Source: Rhizobiales bacterium Y(2018)
GTDB taxonomy: Bacteria > Pseudomonadota > Alphaproteobacteria > Rhizobiales > Aestuariivirgaceae
DNA length: 64,000 nucleotides
Direction: 5' to 3'
NCBI GenBank assembly: GCA_005502925.1
Contig: SCPD01000013.1
Span: 1-64,000 of the forward strand
Position 1 is the stretch's first letter. Every line of letters begins with the position of its first letter. A program made the position numbers and the translations under genes. The notes beneath the pieces are model-generated. The model made no database searches. It saw only the letters and a list, made by a program, of their open reading frames with translations, and had not been told where the DNA came from. Shown here piece after piece: positions 1 through 8,079 of this stretch.

Positions 1-32
1 CCCCAGAGCTGGCTCCCGGCCCACCCCCTTCT

Positions 33-332
33 TTGCCCGCTCGAAAGACCCGAGCCGATTACTTCCATCTGCGGCGAACCCCGGCCCTGGTGAACCAGGC
101 CCGTTCCCTTTATCGGCGCGGCGAGCGTTATGCGACGATCGCCCGGGCACTAGGCGTCAATCCCGATACGGTGCGCCGCTGGCTCGACCCTGATTACGAT
201 CGCATGCGCCGCAGTCGCGCCGTTCACCGAAGTGAGAGCGAGGAGCTTGCCGCCGAAGAAGCGCTCTTGCCGACGCTTCCCTATGTGCCCGGCATCACCA
301 TTTCCGGCCGTTACCGCATGAAACGGCCCTAG
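33..332 (+). CDS. small HTH-type phage protein, possibly 5' partial
   Basis: A 99-residue basic protein. Residues about 17-55 look like a resolvase or sigma-region-4-like helix-turn-helix: an alpha-helical ARSLYRRGERYATIARALG stretch, then NPDTVRRWLDP as a candidate recognition helix. It probably binds DNA and could act in phage gene control or DNA packaging. The start used is a TTG; the frame stays open upstream to the window edge, so the true start may lie outside. It precedes the late operon on the same strand. No specific family is recognised beyond the HTH. Confidence 0.6.
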   Translation: MPARKTRADYFHLRRTPALVNQARSLYRRGERYATIARALGVNPDTVRRWLDPDYDRMRRSRAVHRSESEELAAEEALLPTLPYVPGITISGRYRMKRP

Positions 333-372
333 CCGCCGATAATCGGCCAGCATCGATCTGAAAGGAAAGCCC

Positions 373-918
373 ATGAAAGCCGGACGCAAACGCAAGCCGG
401 GGCCCCGCTATGCCTCCGGTGACAGGGTCAAAGTTGTGCGCCAGGAAGAAACGCGCCGCACGGCGCTCGAAGCCCGCATGCGCATTTTCGGAGTTAGCCT
501 TGAAATGGCCGGCCGCGATGTGATGGGCTCACCCCTGGGCCGTCTGCTGAACTGGAATATCATCACCCCCGCCCAGGCCGATGCCGGCTATGACTTCGCG
601 CTGACCTTGCGGGATTATCTGGCGGCAAGTGGCGGCCAGCGACCGAGCCAGGGCAAGGCTGGTTTCCTTCCGGCGCTTGGAAGCTCGGGCGACAGCGACA
701 TGCCGATCGGCATACAGGAGCGGGCGCGCACTTACATGGAAGCGCTGCGTGAAGTCGACTGTCTCGATCCGACTTCGCCTTCGGCCACGAGCATCGTGTG
801 GGATGTCTGCATCTCGGAGAATGATCGCATGCGTGACAAGGAACTCGGACTTCTGCGCTCGGGTCTCAATGCGATCAGCCGGGTACACCATCGTGGCATC
901 GTCTCACGGACTCGATAG
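373..918 (+). CDS. hypothetical phage protein
   Basis: A 181-residue protein with a good start: ATG preceded by the purine-rich AAAGGAAAG about 4 bases upstream. The N-terminus is strongly basic (RKRKPGPR), which suggests nucleic-acid contact. The middle is mostly helical and no catalytic motif is visible. It sits between an HTH gene and the element that precedes the terminase genes, where middle-phase regulators or packaging accessory genes are usual in podovirus prophages. Function unknown. Confidence 0.65.
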   Translation: MKAGRKRKPGPRYASGDRVKVVRQEETRRTALEARMRIFGVSLEMAGRDVMGSPLGRLLNWNIITPAQADAGYDFALTLRDYLAASGGQRPSQGKAGFLPALGSSGDSDMPIGIQERARTYMEALREVDCLDPTSPSATSIVWDVCISENDRMRDKELGLLRSGLNAISRVHHRGIVSRTR

Positions 919-941
919 CCGCGCTGGCCTGAGTGAGTGCC

Positions 942-986
942 TTGACTCTTCGGGCCAAGGCGTGAGAGTTGGGAAATATCAAGATC
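942..986 (+). repeat. duplicated leader element, copy 1
   Basis: First copy of a 45-base element that recurs 137 bases downstream with only five substitutions. Its 3' part, 961-986, is identical in both copies. Bases 949-950 (TT) and 957-958 (AA) can pair around the loop CGGGCC; in copy 2 both sides change to CC and GG, so pairing is kept. An intrinsic terminator follows within about 12 bases. This points to a structured RNA leader rather than a chance repeat. Confidence 0.8.
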
Positions 987-997
987 GAACAATAGAC

Positions 998-1028
998 GCC
1001 CGGAGCTCAGCTGCTGCCGGGCTTTTTT
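998..1028 (+). terminator. intrinsic terminator 1 before the late operon
   Basis: GCCCGG at 998-1003 pairs with CCGGGC at 1017-1022 and is followed directly by six T residues (1023-1028). An inner AGC/GCT pairing can lengthen the stem. It directly follows repeat copy 1 and would end transcripts from the upstream phage genes unless antiterminated. Confidence 0.8.
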
Positions 1029-1078
1029 CATTCGCGCAGGAGTAGAGTTTGTTCGTCGCGCTTCGGGTCACTTGTTTG

Positions 1079-1123
1079 TTGACTCCCCGGGCCGGAGCGT
1101 GAGAGTTGGGAAATATCAAGATC
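1079..1123 (+). repeat. duplicated leader element, copy 2
   Basis: Second copy of the 45-base element. Differences from copy 1 are TT to CC (1086-1087), AA to GG (1094-1095) and one G to A (1096). The first two changes are mutually compensatory across a short hairpin. The copy is again followed by an intrinsic terminator, and the small terminase gene begins about 70 bases further on. Confidence 0.8.
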
Positions 1124-1133
1124 AGAATTATCA

Positions 1134-1162
1134 CGCCCGGCGCCTAAAGTGCCGGGCGTTTT
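1134..1162 (+). terminator. intrinsic terminator 2 before the late operon
   Basis: CGCCCGGC at 1134-1141 pairs perfectly with GCCGGGCG at 1151-1158 and is followed by TTTT. It lies 31 bases before the terminase small subunit start, so late transcription must read through it or start beyond it. Confidence 0.75.
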
Positions 1163-1193
1163 CGTTGCGAACTCCAGAAATGGCAGGCATTCC

Positions 1194-1463
1194 ATGTCGA
1201 AGAAGCGTGACCGCGCCGATCCATTCCATCGCGAGCGCCGAAAGATCCGCGAGAGCGGTGTCCTCGATGCGTTGATCGACTATGTCGAAGGAAAGCGGGA
1301 TCTGTCATCGAGCCAGGTATCCGCCGCTCTCGGGCTGCTCAGGAAGTCCATATCGGATCTCTCGACCCATGCATCCTCCGGGGCGGTCGAAAGTATGAAA
1401 AACGAGCTAATCACGGCCGATGCGGCCCCGATAGAAATTCGCATTGTCGACGCTCAACGTTGA
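1194..1463 (+). CDS. terS: phage terminase small subunit
   Basis: An 89-residue protein that recognises concatemeric phage DNA and hands it to the large subunit. The stretch DALIDYVEGKRDLSSSQVSA followed by ALGLLRKSISDLS matches the compact small-terminase type common in alphaproteobacterial podovirus prophages. The ATG at 1194 was preferred over an earlier in-frame start at 1149 because the upstream bases form terminator 2. It overlaps the large subunit gene by 20 bases, consistent with coupled translation. Confidence 0.75.
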   Translation: MSKKRDRADPFHRERRKIRESGVLDALIDYVEGKRDLSSSQVSAALGLLRKSISDLSTHASSGAVESMKNELITADAAPIEIRIVDAQR

Positions 1464-2817
1464 CGTGCCGCGTGCCTTCCAGCCGCTATTGGTGCCCCGG
1501 CGCTACAAGGGCGCCTATGGCGGGAGAGGCGGCGCGAAATCACATTTCTTCGCTGAACAGCTGGTGCTCCGCTGCTATGGGCGACAGACGCGGGCGGTGT
1601 GCATCCGCGAGGTGCAGAACTCGATAAAGGAATCGGTCCGGCAGCTCATCATCGACAAGATTGCCAAGTTCGGCGTCGGCGCGTGTTTCCACATTCTTGA
1701 GACTGAAATTCGTGGCGCCAACGGATCGTTGATCATCTTTCGCGGCATGCAGTCCTATAACGCCGAGAATATCAAGTCGCTCGAGGATTATGATATAGCG
1801 TGGGTCGAGGAGGCGCAGAGCCTCTCGGCAAAGTCACTGCGTCTCCTGCGTCCGACGATCCGCAAGGAGGACTCGGAGATCTGGTTCAGTTGGAATCCGA
1901 GATATGAGACCGACGCCGTCGACGCCTTCTTCAGGAGCGGCAGGCCACGTGCGGACGCCATCGTCGCCTCGGTGAACGGGAACGACAATCCATGGTTCCC
2001 CGAAGTCTTGCAGCGTGAGAGGGACAGCGACTACATCTCGGATCCCGAGATGGCGGCGCATGTCTGGGGTGGCGGCTACGAAATGACGTCCGAGGCCGCG
2101 TATTATGCCGGCCTCATTGCGCAGGCGGAAAGCGACGGCCGGATCGGCGATTTCGGCTATCGCGCAGACCTTCCTGTCAGGACTGCCTGGGACATCGGCG
2201 TCGATGACTATACGGCGATCTGGTTCATCCAGGACGACGGAGTCGGCGCCACGGTTATCGATTATCACGAGTTCTCGGGCCTCGGCGCCGAAGACATCGT
2301 ACGAACCGCTTTGCCGGAACTGATACCAGATCCTCCGGAGAGTTTCCTGGCCCGGCGCCGTATCGAGCGTATCGAAGCCTTTCGCTATGGCGAGCATTTT
2401 CTGCCCCATGACGTGAAAGTACGTGAATGGGGCGCGGGCGGCAGAACCAGGGCGCTGACGCTCATGGGGCTTGGAGTCAAGCCGATCCATGTGGGCGCTC
2501 AGCAGGGTCCGGTCGAGCGGATCAATGCCGCGCGAAGGCTACTGCCCCTCGTTCGGTTCAATCGTACGAAGCGGGTGATGTTGGGCGTGTCGAGGTTGCG
2601 GCGCTATTGCCGGCGAATGAATGACAGTCTTGGCGCTTATACCGGCCCCCTGCATGACCAGAACAGTCATGGTGCGGATGCTTTCGGCGAATATGCCATC
2701 AATTGCGAGCTTATGATGCCGAGGCCGCCGCTCATTCAAAAGAAGGACCGGTCCCGCGGGACAGTTTGCCTTCCCGGTCCCCCCGCAGATCGTCCAAGCA
2801 AGAGAACGCGCACATGA
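1444..2817 (+). CDS. terL: phage terminase large subunit
   Basis: 457-residue DNA-packaging motor with N-terminal ATPase and C-terminal nuclease, Terminase_3 (PBSX-like) type. The Walker A variant GGRGGAKS is at residues 26-33 and Walker B plus catalytic Glu, DIAWVEEAQ, at 117-125. A coupling-like SWNPR follows. RNase-H-like nuclease acidic residues are visible in WDIGVDDYTAIW and HGADAFGEYA. Translation starts at a TTG inside terS, so coupling is likely. The end overlaps the portal start in an ATGA arrangement. Packaging is presumably into the capsid encoded at 9140. Confidence 0.92.
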   Translation: MSTLNVDVPRAFQPLLVPRRYKGAYGGRGGAKSHFFAEQLVLRCYGRQTRAVCIREVQNSIKESVRQLIIDKIAKFGVGACFHILETEIRGANGSLIIFRGMQSYNAENIKSLEDYDIAWVEEAQSLSAKSLRLLRPTIRKEDSEIWFSWNPRYETDAVDAFFRSGRPRADAIVASVNGNDNPWFPEVLQRERDSDYISDPEMAAHVWGGGYEMTSEAAYYAGLIAQAESDGRIGDFGYRADLPVRTAWDIGVDDYTAIWFIQDDGVGATVIDYHEFSGLGAEDIVRTALPELIPDPPESFLARRRIERIEAFRYGEHFLPHDVKVREWGAGGRTRALTLMGLGVKPIHVGAQQGPVERINAARRLLPLVRFNRTKRVMLGVSRLRRYCRRMNDSLGAYTGPLHDQNSHGADAFGEYAINCELMMPRPPLIQKKDRSRGTVCLPGPPADRPSKRTRT

Positions 2818-4994
2818 ATGACTATGAGACCGCCGATACCGAGGCGACGATCCGTGATGCGCGTCCCTGGCTGGAGTGCATTGGCGACGCCAAGAAATAC
2901 TTCCAGCTTTGGCTCGATAAGTGCGACAGCATCGATAAGCTCTATGCCGATTTGAGGCGTCTCGCGGATGTCAGCGGCGACCGCGAGTTCCAGATGTTTT
3001 GGGCGAATCTGGAGGTGTTAAGGCCTTCCATCTATTCGAGACCGCCGCAGCCCGCCGTTGCGACGCGGTTCAAGGACATGTCACCTGTGCCGCGCGCCGC
3101 TTCCGCGATGCTCGAGCGTGCCCTCATCGTCAATATCGAGGCCGAAGACATAAACTCCGTCATGCTGGCGGTCAGGGATGACATGCTGATCAATGGTCGC
3201 GGTGTCGCGTGGGTGCGCTATGAAGACGACAGCGATCCGACCGAGGAGAACGGGCCTGCGCAGGAGCCGCGGAACCAGAGCGTGCCCTATGAGCATGTGG
3301 ATCGCGCCGACTTTCTTCATGAGCCGGCGCGCAAATGGCCGGAGGTTGGTTGGGTCGCGAAACGCGCCTGGCTGACGCGGGACCAAGGTATTGCTCGTTT
3401 CGGGGAAATTTTTGCCAGGATAGATCTCAAGGCGCGGCATGAATCATCCGACAGTGAAGCAGGCTACAAGGGAGAGAAGAAGGGCGAGGTTTGGGAGGTT
3501 TGGTCCAAGACCAGGAACTGCGTTGTCTGGATCGCCGAGGGGGTAGATGAGGTCCTCGACATCCGCGCACCCTTCCTGAAACTCGACGGGTTCTTTCCAT
3601 GCCCGAAACCGGCCTATTCGACACTGGAGCGGCGCAAACTAATACCCGTGCCCGATTATTACTTCTGCCGCGATCAGTTTGACGAGATCAACGAATTGAC
3701 GGCCCGCATATCGGCATTGGCCGACGGCTTGCGGATGAAAGGTTTCTATGCCGCGGGCGCCGGCGATCTGGCGGAAGCGGTCGAGGCGGCCCTGCGCCAG
3801 CAGGACAATAACGCGATCCTGGTACCTGTCGCAAACTTTGCGGCGCTGGGCGGCGCCATTCTCAGGGACAGCATTATATGGCTGCCGATCACTGAAGTTG
3901 CCGCAACCATCAGGGAATTGCTCCTGTTGCGGCGGCAGATCATTGATGACGTATATCAGATCACTGGACTGAGCGACATCATGCGCGGCGCCACCGAGCC
4001 GCAGGAGACTGCGACCGCGCAAGAATTGAAGAGTCAGTATGGCTCGGTGCGCATCAGGGAGCGGCAAACCGAGCTCGTGAGATTCGCCCGCGACCTGGTG
4101 CGGATTGCCGGTGAGATCATGGCCGAGAATTTCACGCCGGAGACATTCACTACGATAGCCCAGATGAGCTTGCCGACAGCGGCAGAGATTCAGGAGCAGG
4201 CACGGGACCTCACGGAGAATGTAACGAAGCTCTTTCAGGAAACCGATGGCCAGAGCACGGCGCAATTGCCCGACCAATTTCAGGAAATTCGCCAAGAGAC
4301 GCAAGCGCGGCTGAACGAACTTGCCGAGACGGTTACGATCGACCAGGTGGTCGCTCTTCTCAGGGAGCAGCGTATTCGGCCGTTTGTGCTTGAGATCGAG
4401 ACCGACAGCACGATCCAGGCCGATGAAAATATGGAGAAGCAGCGGCGCACGGAGTTTTTATCTTCGCTCGCGGGGGTCATTCAGCAGTTGACGCCGCTTG
4501 TCCAAGCACAACCGGCGGCCGGACCTTTTGCGGCAGAGATGATCAAGTTTTCTGTGGCGCCGTTCCGCGCCGGGCGCGCCATGACGGCAGTGATCGAAGA
4601 TTTCACCGAGACGATCCGCGAACAGGCACAGCAGGCTGCGACCAATCCACAATCTGGTCCCGCGCAACTCGTCGCCCAGTCGGAAGGGCAGAGATTTGAG
4701 TTCGAGAAGCAGAAGCACGCCGACGAGATAGCCCTGAAGAGCAAGGAGCTCGACCAGATGAACGAGCGCGAGATCAGAAAGGCGCGCCTTGAAGGAGATC
4801 TCGCCGGGAATGCCGCGGGACAGCCCGCCGCTTACTCAATGTCAGAGATCATAGCCCAACTGGCCGGCCAGAACGCTCAAGTTCTTCAGGCTCTTGCCGT
4901 GATAGGCCAGATTCTTGCCGCGCCGAAATCCGTCACGACGCCGGAGGGGCGCATTTACACCACACAGCCCAGCTTACCACCAGGGATGAATTGA
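2814..4994 (+). CDS. P22-like portal protein
   Basis: 726-residue portal (head-to-tail connector) protein, close in length to P22 gp1. It forms the dodecameric ring at the capsid vertex through which DNA enters and leaves. The N-terminal part carries the usual helical wing (LWLDKCDSIDKLYADLRRL). The centre has YYFCRDQFDEINELTARI and the QITGLSDIMRGATEPQETAT segment typical of this family. The C-terminal 100 residues are rich in Gln, Glu and Lys and predicted coiled coil, consistent with a barrel. The ATG at 2814 overlaps the terL stop. Confidence 0.88.
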   Translation: MNDYETADTEATIRDARPWLECIGDAKKYFQLWLDKCDSIDKLYADLRRLADVSGDREFQMFWANLEVLRPSIYSRPPQPAVATRFKDMSPVPRAASAMLERALIVNIEAEDINSVMLAVRDDMLINGRGVAWVRYEDDSDPTEENGPAQEPRNQSVPYEHVDRADFLHEPARKWPEVGWVAKRAWLTRDQGIARFGEIFARIDLKARHESSDSEAGYKGEKKGEVWEVWSKTRNCVVWIAEGVDEVLDIRAPFLKLDGFFPCPKPAYSTLERRKLIPVPDYYFCRDQFDEINELTARISALADGLRMKGFYAAGAGDLAEAVEAALRQQDNNAILVPVANFAALGGAILRDSIIWLPITEVAATIRELLLLRRQIIDDVYQITGLSDIMRGATEPQETATAQELKSQYGSVRIRERQTELVRFARDLVRIAGEIMAENFTPETFTTIAQMSLPTAAEIQEQARDLTENVTKLFQETDGQSTAQLPDQFQEIRQETQARLNELAETVTIDQVVALLREQRIRPFVLEIETDSTIQADENMEKQRRTEFLSSLAGVIQQLTPLVQAQPAAGPFAAEMIKFSVAPFRAGRAMTAVIEDFTETIREQAQQAATNPQSGPAQLVAQSEGQRFEFEKQKHADEIALKSKELDQMNEREIRKARLEGDLAGNAAGQPAAYSMSEIIAQLAGQNAQVLQALAVIGQILAAPKSVTTPEGRIYTTQPSLPPGMN

Positions 4995-4996
4995 CC

Positions 4997-5404
4997 ATGA
5001 CGATGCAATATTCGGTCGCGGTGCGGAATGCGCGCCTCGATGTCGTCGAGATCACGATCGGGACGACACCCATCCTGCAAATCAGGTCCGGTGCGCCACC
5101 GGTCAACTGCGCTACGGCAGACAGTGGGACCGTGCTGGCCACCGTCAATCTGCCTTCCGACTGGATGGCGGCGGCGTCAAGCGGCACGAAGTCGAAGTCG
5201 GGCACCTGGCAGGATCTCTCGGCCGATGCCGCCGGCATCGCGGGGCATTTCCGCATCAAGGACAGCACCGGGACGACGACGCATATGCAGGGCACCTGCA
5301 CCATCACGGGCGGTGGCGGCGACATGATCCTCGACAATACGAACTTCGCCATCGGCCAGGTTTTCACCGTCGTAAACTTCGCCCTGACGGCGAGCAATCC
5401 CTGA
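4997..5404 (+). CDS. conserved phage structural/accessory protein
   Basis: A 135-residue protein of a type often found just after the portal in alphaproteobacterial prophages. It begins MTMQYSVAVRNARLD, contains SDWMAAASSGTKSKSG, and has a glycine-rich beta pattern near the C-terminus (TITGGGGDMILDNT). It looks like an all-beta virion protein such as a head or neck decoration. The role is inferred only from position and composition. The next gene overlaps its stop codon. Confidence 0.7.
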   Translation: MTMQYSVAVRNARLDVVEITIGTTPILQIRSGAPPVNCATADSGTVLATVNLPSDWMAAASSGTKSKSGTWQDLSADAAGIAGHFRIKDSTGTTTHMQGTCTITGGGGDMILDNTNFAIGQVFTVVNFALTASNP

Positions 5405-6069
5405 TGGCGGACAATGTCACCATTCCCGCCACAGGCGGCGGCACCGCGACGCCTGTCATCGCGACTGACGATGTCGGTGGCGTTCATTATCAGGAGGTCA
5501 AGATCGATCTCGGTGGCGACGGCACGTCATCACCACTCCTACGCGGTCAGCAAACGGCGGCAAACGGCATTCCGATCGCGCCTCCGAGCGACGACACCGT
5601 CACGGTCTCCGTGGATGTCACGAGGCCGGCCGACAACACCGCTTATGCCGCCGGTGATGCATTCGCCAATTCGACGACCGCGCTAACGGTCAATGGTTTC
5701 CAGTTGACGGGCGTCGCGCGTGGAACGGGCAAGACGGCGCTTCTGACCGATGTCGCACTGATCTACAGCAACGCGACGCCGGATGTTGTCGGCGAACTTT
5801 GGATCTTCGACAGCGCCGTCACCGCGATCAATGACAATGCTGCATTCAGTCTCAGCGACGCTGACGCCAGGAAGCTGGTGGCGCTCGTTCCCTTCGTGAT
5901 CAACAAAAGTGCCGGCAACAACAAGGTCTGCCATTTGGGTAATTTGACTAACCTCTGCACTTGCGTTGGTTCGGCCGACCTCAAATTCCTGATCAAGGTA
6001 ATTCAAGCCTTCACACCGGCTTCGGGTGACATTCTGACCGTACGCGCTAAATTTGCCAGGTTGGATTGA
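5404..6069 (+). CDS. phage structural protein, beta-rich
   Basis: A 221-residue protein with alternating beta-type composition and a central VSVDVTRPADNTAYAAGDAF segment seen in many prophages beside the portal gene. Two Cys residues occur close together (LTNLCTCVG). No enzyme motif is visible. Both ends overlap neighbouring genes by a TGATG junction, so it belongs to a tightly coupled block and is presumably a virion component made in a fixed ratio. Confidence 0.7.
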   Translation: MADNVTIPATGGGTATPVIATDDVGGVHYQEVKIDLGGDGTSSPLLRGQQTAANGIPIAPPSDDTVTVSVDVTRPADNTAYAAGDAFANSTTALTVNGFQLTGVARGTGKTALLTDVALIYSNATPDVVGELWIFDSAVTAINDNAAFSLSDADARKLVALVPFVINKSAGNNKVCHLGNLTNLCTCVGSADLKFLIKVIQAFTPASGDILTVRAKFARLD

Positions 6070-6722
6070 TGTGGACACCGAAGAAGAAGCTGCTGCTGTT
6101 TCGCGGCCGATCGCCCGCGTCGCTGGAATTCCTCGGTGCGCAGCTGGGTCAGAGTGTCTCGTCATTGACACTCACCACGTTCAACAATGGCAGCAATCTA
6201 TTCGGGGTACCCGATCCGGGACAGGTCATTCTGGTTGTTTGTGCTTCCAATTCCGGCTCGGCTGGCGTGTTCACCTCATGTGTCGTGGCCGGGCTCCCGG
6301 CCGCTTTAGTCACCCCCTCGCTGTCATCGCAAAACACCGGCGCAGTTTTCGTGGTCGCCGCGCCCAGGCTTGACCGGGGAAACATAACGGTGACGATGTC
6401 ATCTGCATTCGAAAGCTCAGCGATCGGCATCTGGCGTGCCGTCTGGCATGGTGGCCTGAAAAGCGACGCGTTTGCCAACAATTCCTCATCGGCACAATCT
6501 CTAGTCATGGCGGCCACAGGTGTCGCGGTGGGCGTCGCGGGTGCGGAGAGCGCCACGCCAAGCTTCTCCGGTGGCCTAACGAACCGCGGGAGCCTCAGCG
6601 ATGCATTCGGTTATGGCTGGCAATTCGGAGATGCTGTGGGCGCTCCACTGGGAGGTCTAACGATTGACGCGTCTGGGACGAGTTATCCGCTGCTCGCGGC
6701 GGCCTCCTTTGCACAGGTGTGA
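6069..6722 (+). CDS. hypothetical phage virion protein
   Basis: A 217-residue protein rich in Ser, Ala, Gly and Val, with no charged clusters and a beta-sandwich-like pattern. The basic start MWTPKKKLLLFRGRSP resembles neighbouring genes whose products also start with a short hydrophobic LLLF motif. The ATG overlaps the upstream stop. It may be a head fibre or decoration protein, but nothing in the sequence fixes this. Confidence 0.65.
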   Translation: MWTPKKKLLLFRGRSPASLEFLGAQLGQSVSSLTLTTFNNGSNLFGVPDPGQVILVVCASNSGSAGVFTSCVVAGLPAALVTPSLSSQNTGAVFVVAAPRLDRGNITVTMSSAFESSAIGIWRAVWHGGLKSDAFANNSSSAQSLVMAATGVAVGVAGAESATPSFSGGLTNRGSLSDAFGYGWQFGDAVGAPLGGLTIDASGTSYPLLAAASFAQV

Positions 6723-6728
6723 TAGCAA

Positions 6729-7439
6729 ATGTCTCTGCTTCTCCTGTTCGCCGGGGGGCCGATTGGCCCGATCCAGGGTGATCTGACGATCATCGAGGCC
6801 AATGACGGTCTGGCCGCTTCCAGTTCTCTGCCCGTCTCCGGCTCGACCGGTTCGATCGAGGTGGACGATGTCGCCACCTCCGCGGGTGCGCTCGTCATCA
6901 CCGCCCAAGTTTTCGTCGGCGAGGCCGATGATACCGGCGTCGCGAATGCCACACTGTCGCTCACCGGCTCGACCCTTGTCACCGAAGACAATGATGTACC
7001 GTCGGTGGAGGGAACGGTCACCATCGTTGGGTCCGCCGACTTCATCGAGGACAATGATATCTTCGCGCCGGGAGGCGCTGTCGGTGCCGCGGCCGCATTT
7101 GCGGCGGTCGAAGAAGACGATGAATTGTCCGCATCGGCACTTATGCCGATCTGGCACTTGCGCCGCGGCGGCGCCGCCGAATGGGCGCGTTATGAGCGTC
7201 AGCAGATCGAATGGCAGGAGCAGCTTCGCCAGATCATCGACCGGTCCTGGCGGATTGCCCATGGTGAGATTGACCCGCTCACGTTCTTGCCGATCCCGCC
7301 GCCAGATTATAGCGCCGTGATCGACGAGATGATGCGCCAGTCGCAAGCGATCGACCAGGCACGCGTCGAGGCTTTTATCGCAGAACAGGAGCAGCAGCAG
7401 GAGGAGGAGGCCGTCTCCCTCCTGCTGCTCGCCGCATAG
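6729..7439 (+). CDS. phage protein with 21-residue E-x-[DN]-D repeats
   Basis: A 236-residue protein. Residues 23-148 contain an exactly periodic repeat: acidic motifs EAND, EVDD, EADD, EDND, EDND and EEDD start at residues 23, 44, 65, 86, 107 and 128, always 21 apart. Each is followed by alternating small and hydrophobic residues, suggesting stacked beta hairpins or a solenoid with regularly spaced acidic, possibly calcium-binding, turns. The C-terminal third is helical and rich in Trp, Arg, Gln and Glu. It is probably a fibre or head-surface protein. Confidence 0.75.
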   Translation: MSLLLLFAGGPIGPIQGDLTIIEANDGLAASSSLPVSGSTGSIEVDDVATSAGALVITAQVFVGEADDTGVANATLSLTGSTLVTEDNDVPSVEGTVTIVGSADFIEDNDIFAPGGAVGAAAAFAAVEEDDELSASALMPIWHLRRGGAAEWARYERQQIEWQEQLRQIIDRSWRIAHGEIDPLTFLPIPPPDYSAVIDEMMRQSQAIDQARVEAFIAEQEQQQEEEAVSLLLLAA

Positions 7440-7454
7440 ACCCATAAGCAACGA

Positions 7455-7682
7455 CTAATCGCCGAAGATAACATCTCCCGCACCTGGCGGGCGATTATAG
7501 GAGACTTCGAGGAGGCGAGCGCCCTCAGCATGGGTTGCCTGCTCAAATGGCCAATACCAGAAGCCGCCATTGTGGTCAGAAATTCGCCTCAGCGCCCGGT
7601 GCTTCGAAGCGGCAAACAGCTGAGCCATTTGAGCTTGATCAGGGTTGAGCACGGCCGTGAAGGGCATAGAGTCCTGTACCAC
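7455..7682 (-). CDS. small hypothetical protein antisense to the late operon
   Basis: A 75-residue protein read leftwards from a GTG preceded by AAGGAG with seven bases of spacing. The composition is protein-like: aromatic GGFWYWPFEQ, a helical PDQAQMAQLFAASKHRALRR and a Pro/Gly-rich end. It fills the only sizeable gap between rightward virion genes. It may be a separately expressed prophage gene (a moron). No family is recognised and no terminator is seen after it. Confidence 0.5.
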   Translation of the reverse strand: MVQDSMPFTAVLNPDQAQMAQLFAASKHRALRRISDHNGGFWYWPFEQATHAEGARLLEVSYNRPPGAGDVIFGD

Positions 7683-7743
7683 AAATCTTCTCCTTTAGGC
7701 AATTCGCGGACCTGCGTCGGACAACTCGGAAGGACATCTCTTG

Positions 7744-8052
7744 ATGGCCGTCATATATCGCATCTCGCATGCCCCGGAGCCTGCTTTCAACAAGCGGTCG
7801 AGTCTCGGCGCGCCGATTTTCATTAGTGATGAGATGCCCCCGACTAAGAATATGGTCGATGGTGAAATGTACACTTCCAAGACGGCTTTGAGGGCGACCT
7901 ACAAGCCGTCCGGCAATGCCGAGGGCGCCAGCTTCGTGGAGGTCGGCAACGATCCCGCGATGTTCCGCCGGTCCCCGAAACCCAAACCCGACCGCGGCGC
8001 CATCAAGGCGACCGTGGGACGGGCATTCTCCCGCGCCGGGTTCGGCGCCTAG
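7744..8052 (+). CDS. hypothetical phage protein upstream of scaffold
   Basis: A 102-residue protein beginning MAVIYRISHAPEPAFN, with a GGAAGGA ribosome site upstream. The sequence is basic and Pro-rich at the C-terminus (RRSPKPKPDRGAIKAT). It lies 27 bases before the scaffold gene, where short capsid-assembly helpers are usual. No motif is recognised. Confidence 0.6.
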   Translation: MAVIYRISHAPEPAFNKRSSLGAPIFISDEMPPTKNMVDGEMYTSKTALRATYKPSGNAEGASFVEVGNDPAMFRRSPKPKPDRGAIKATVGRAFSRAGFGA

Positions 8053-8079
8053 CGCTCTCTCAGACAGAGGAAAGACCAC

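Noticed and set aside
942-1123. The duplicated element read as a CRISPR array or as tandem sigma70 promoters
   Set aside because: Only two copies exist and each is tied to a terminator, so it is not CRISPR. TTGACT is present, but no -10-like box lies at 16-18 bases in both copies.
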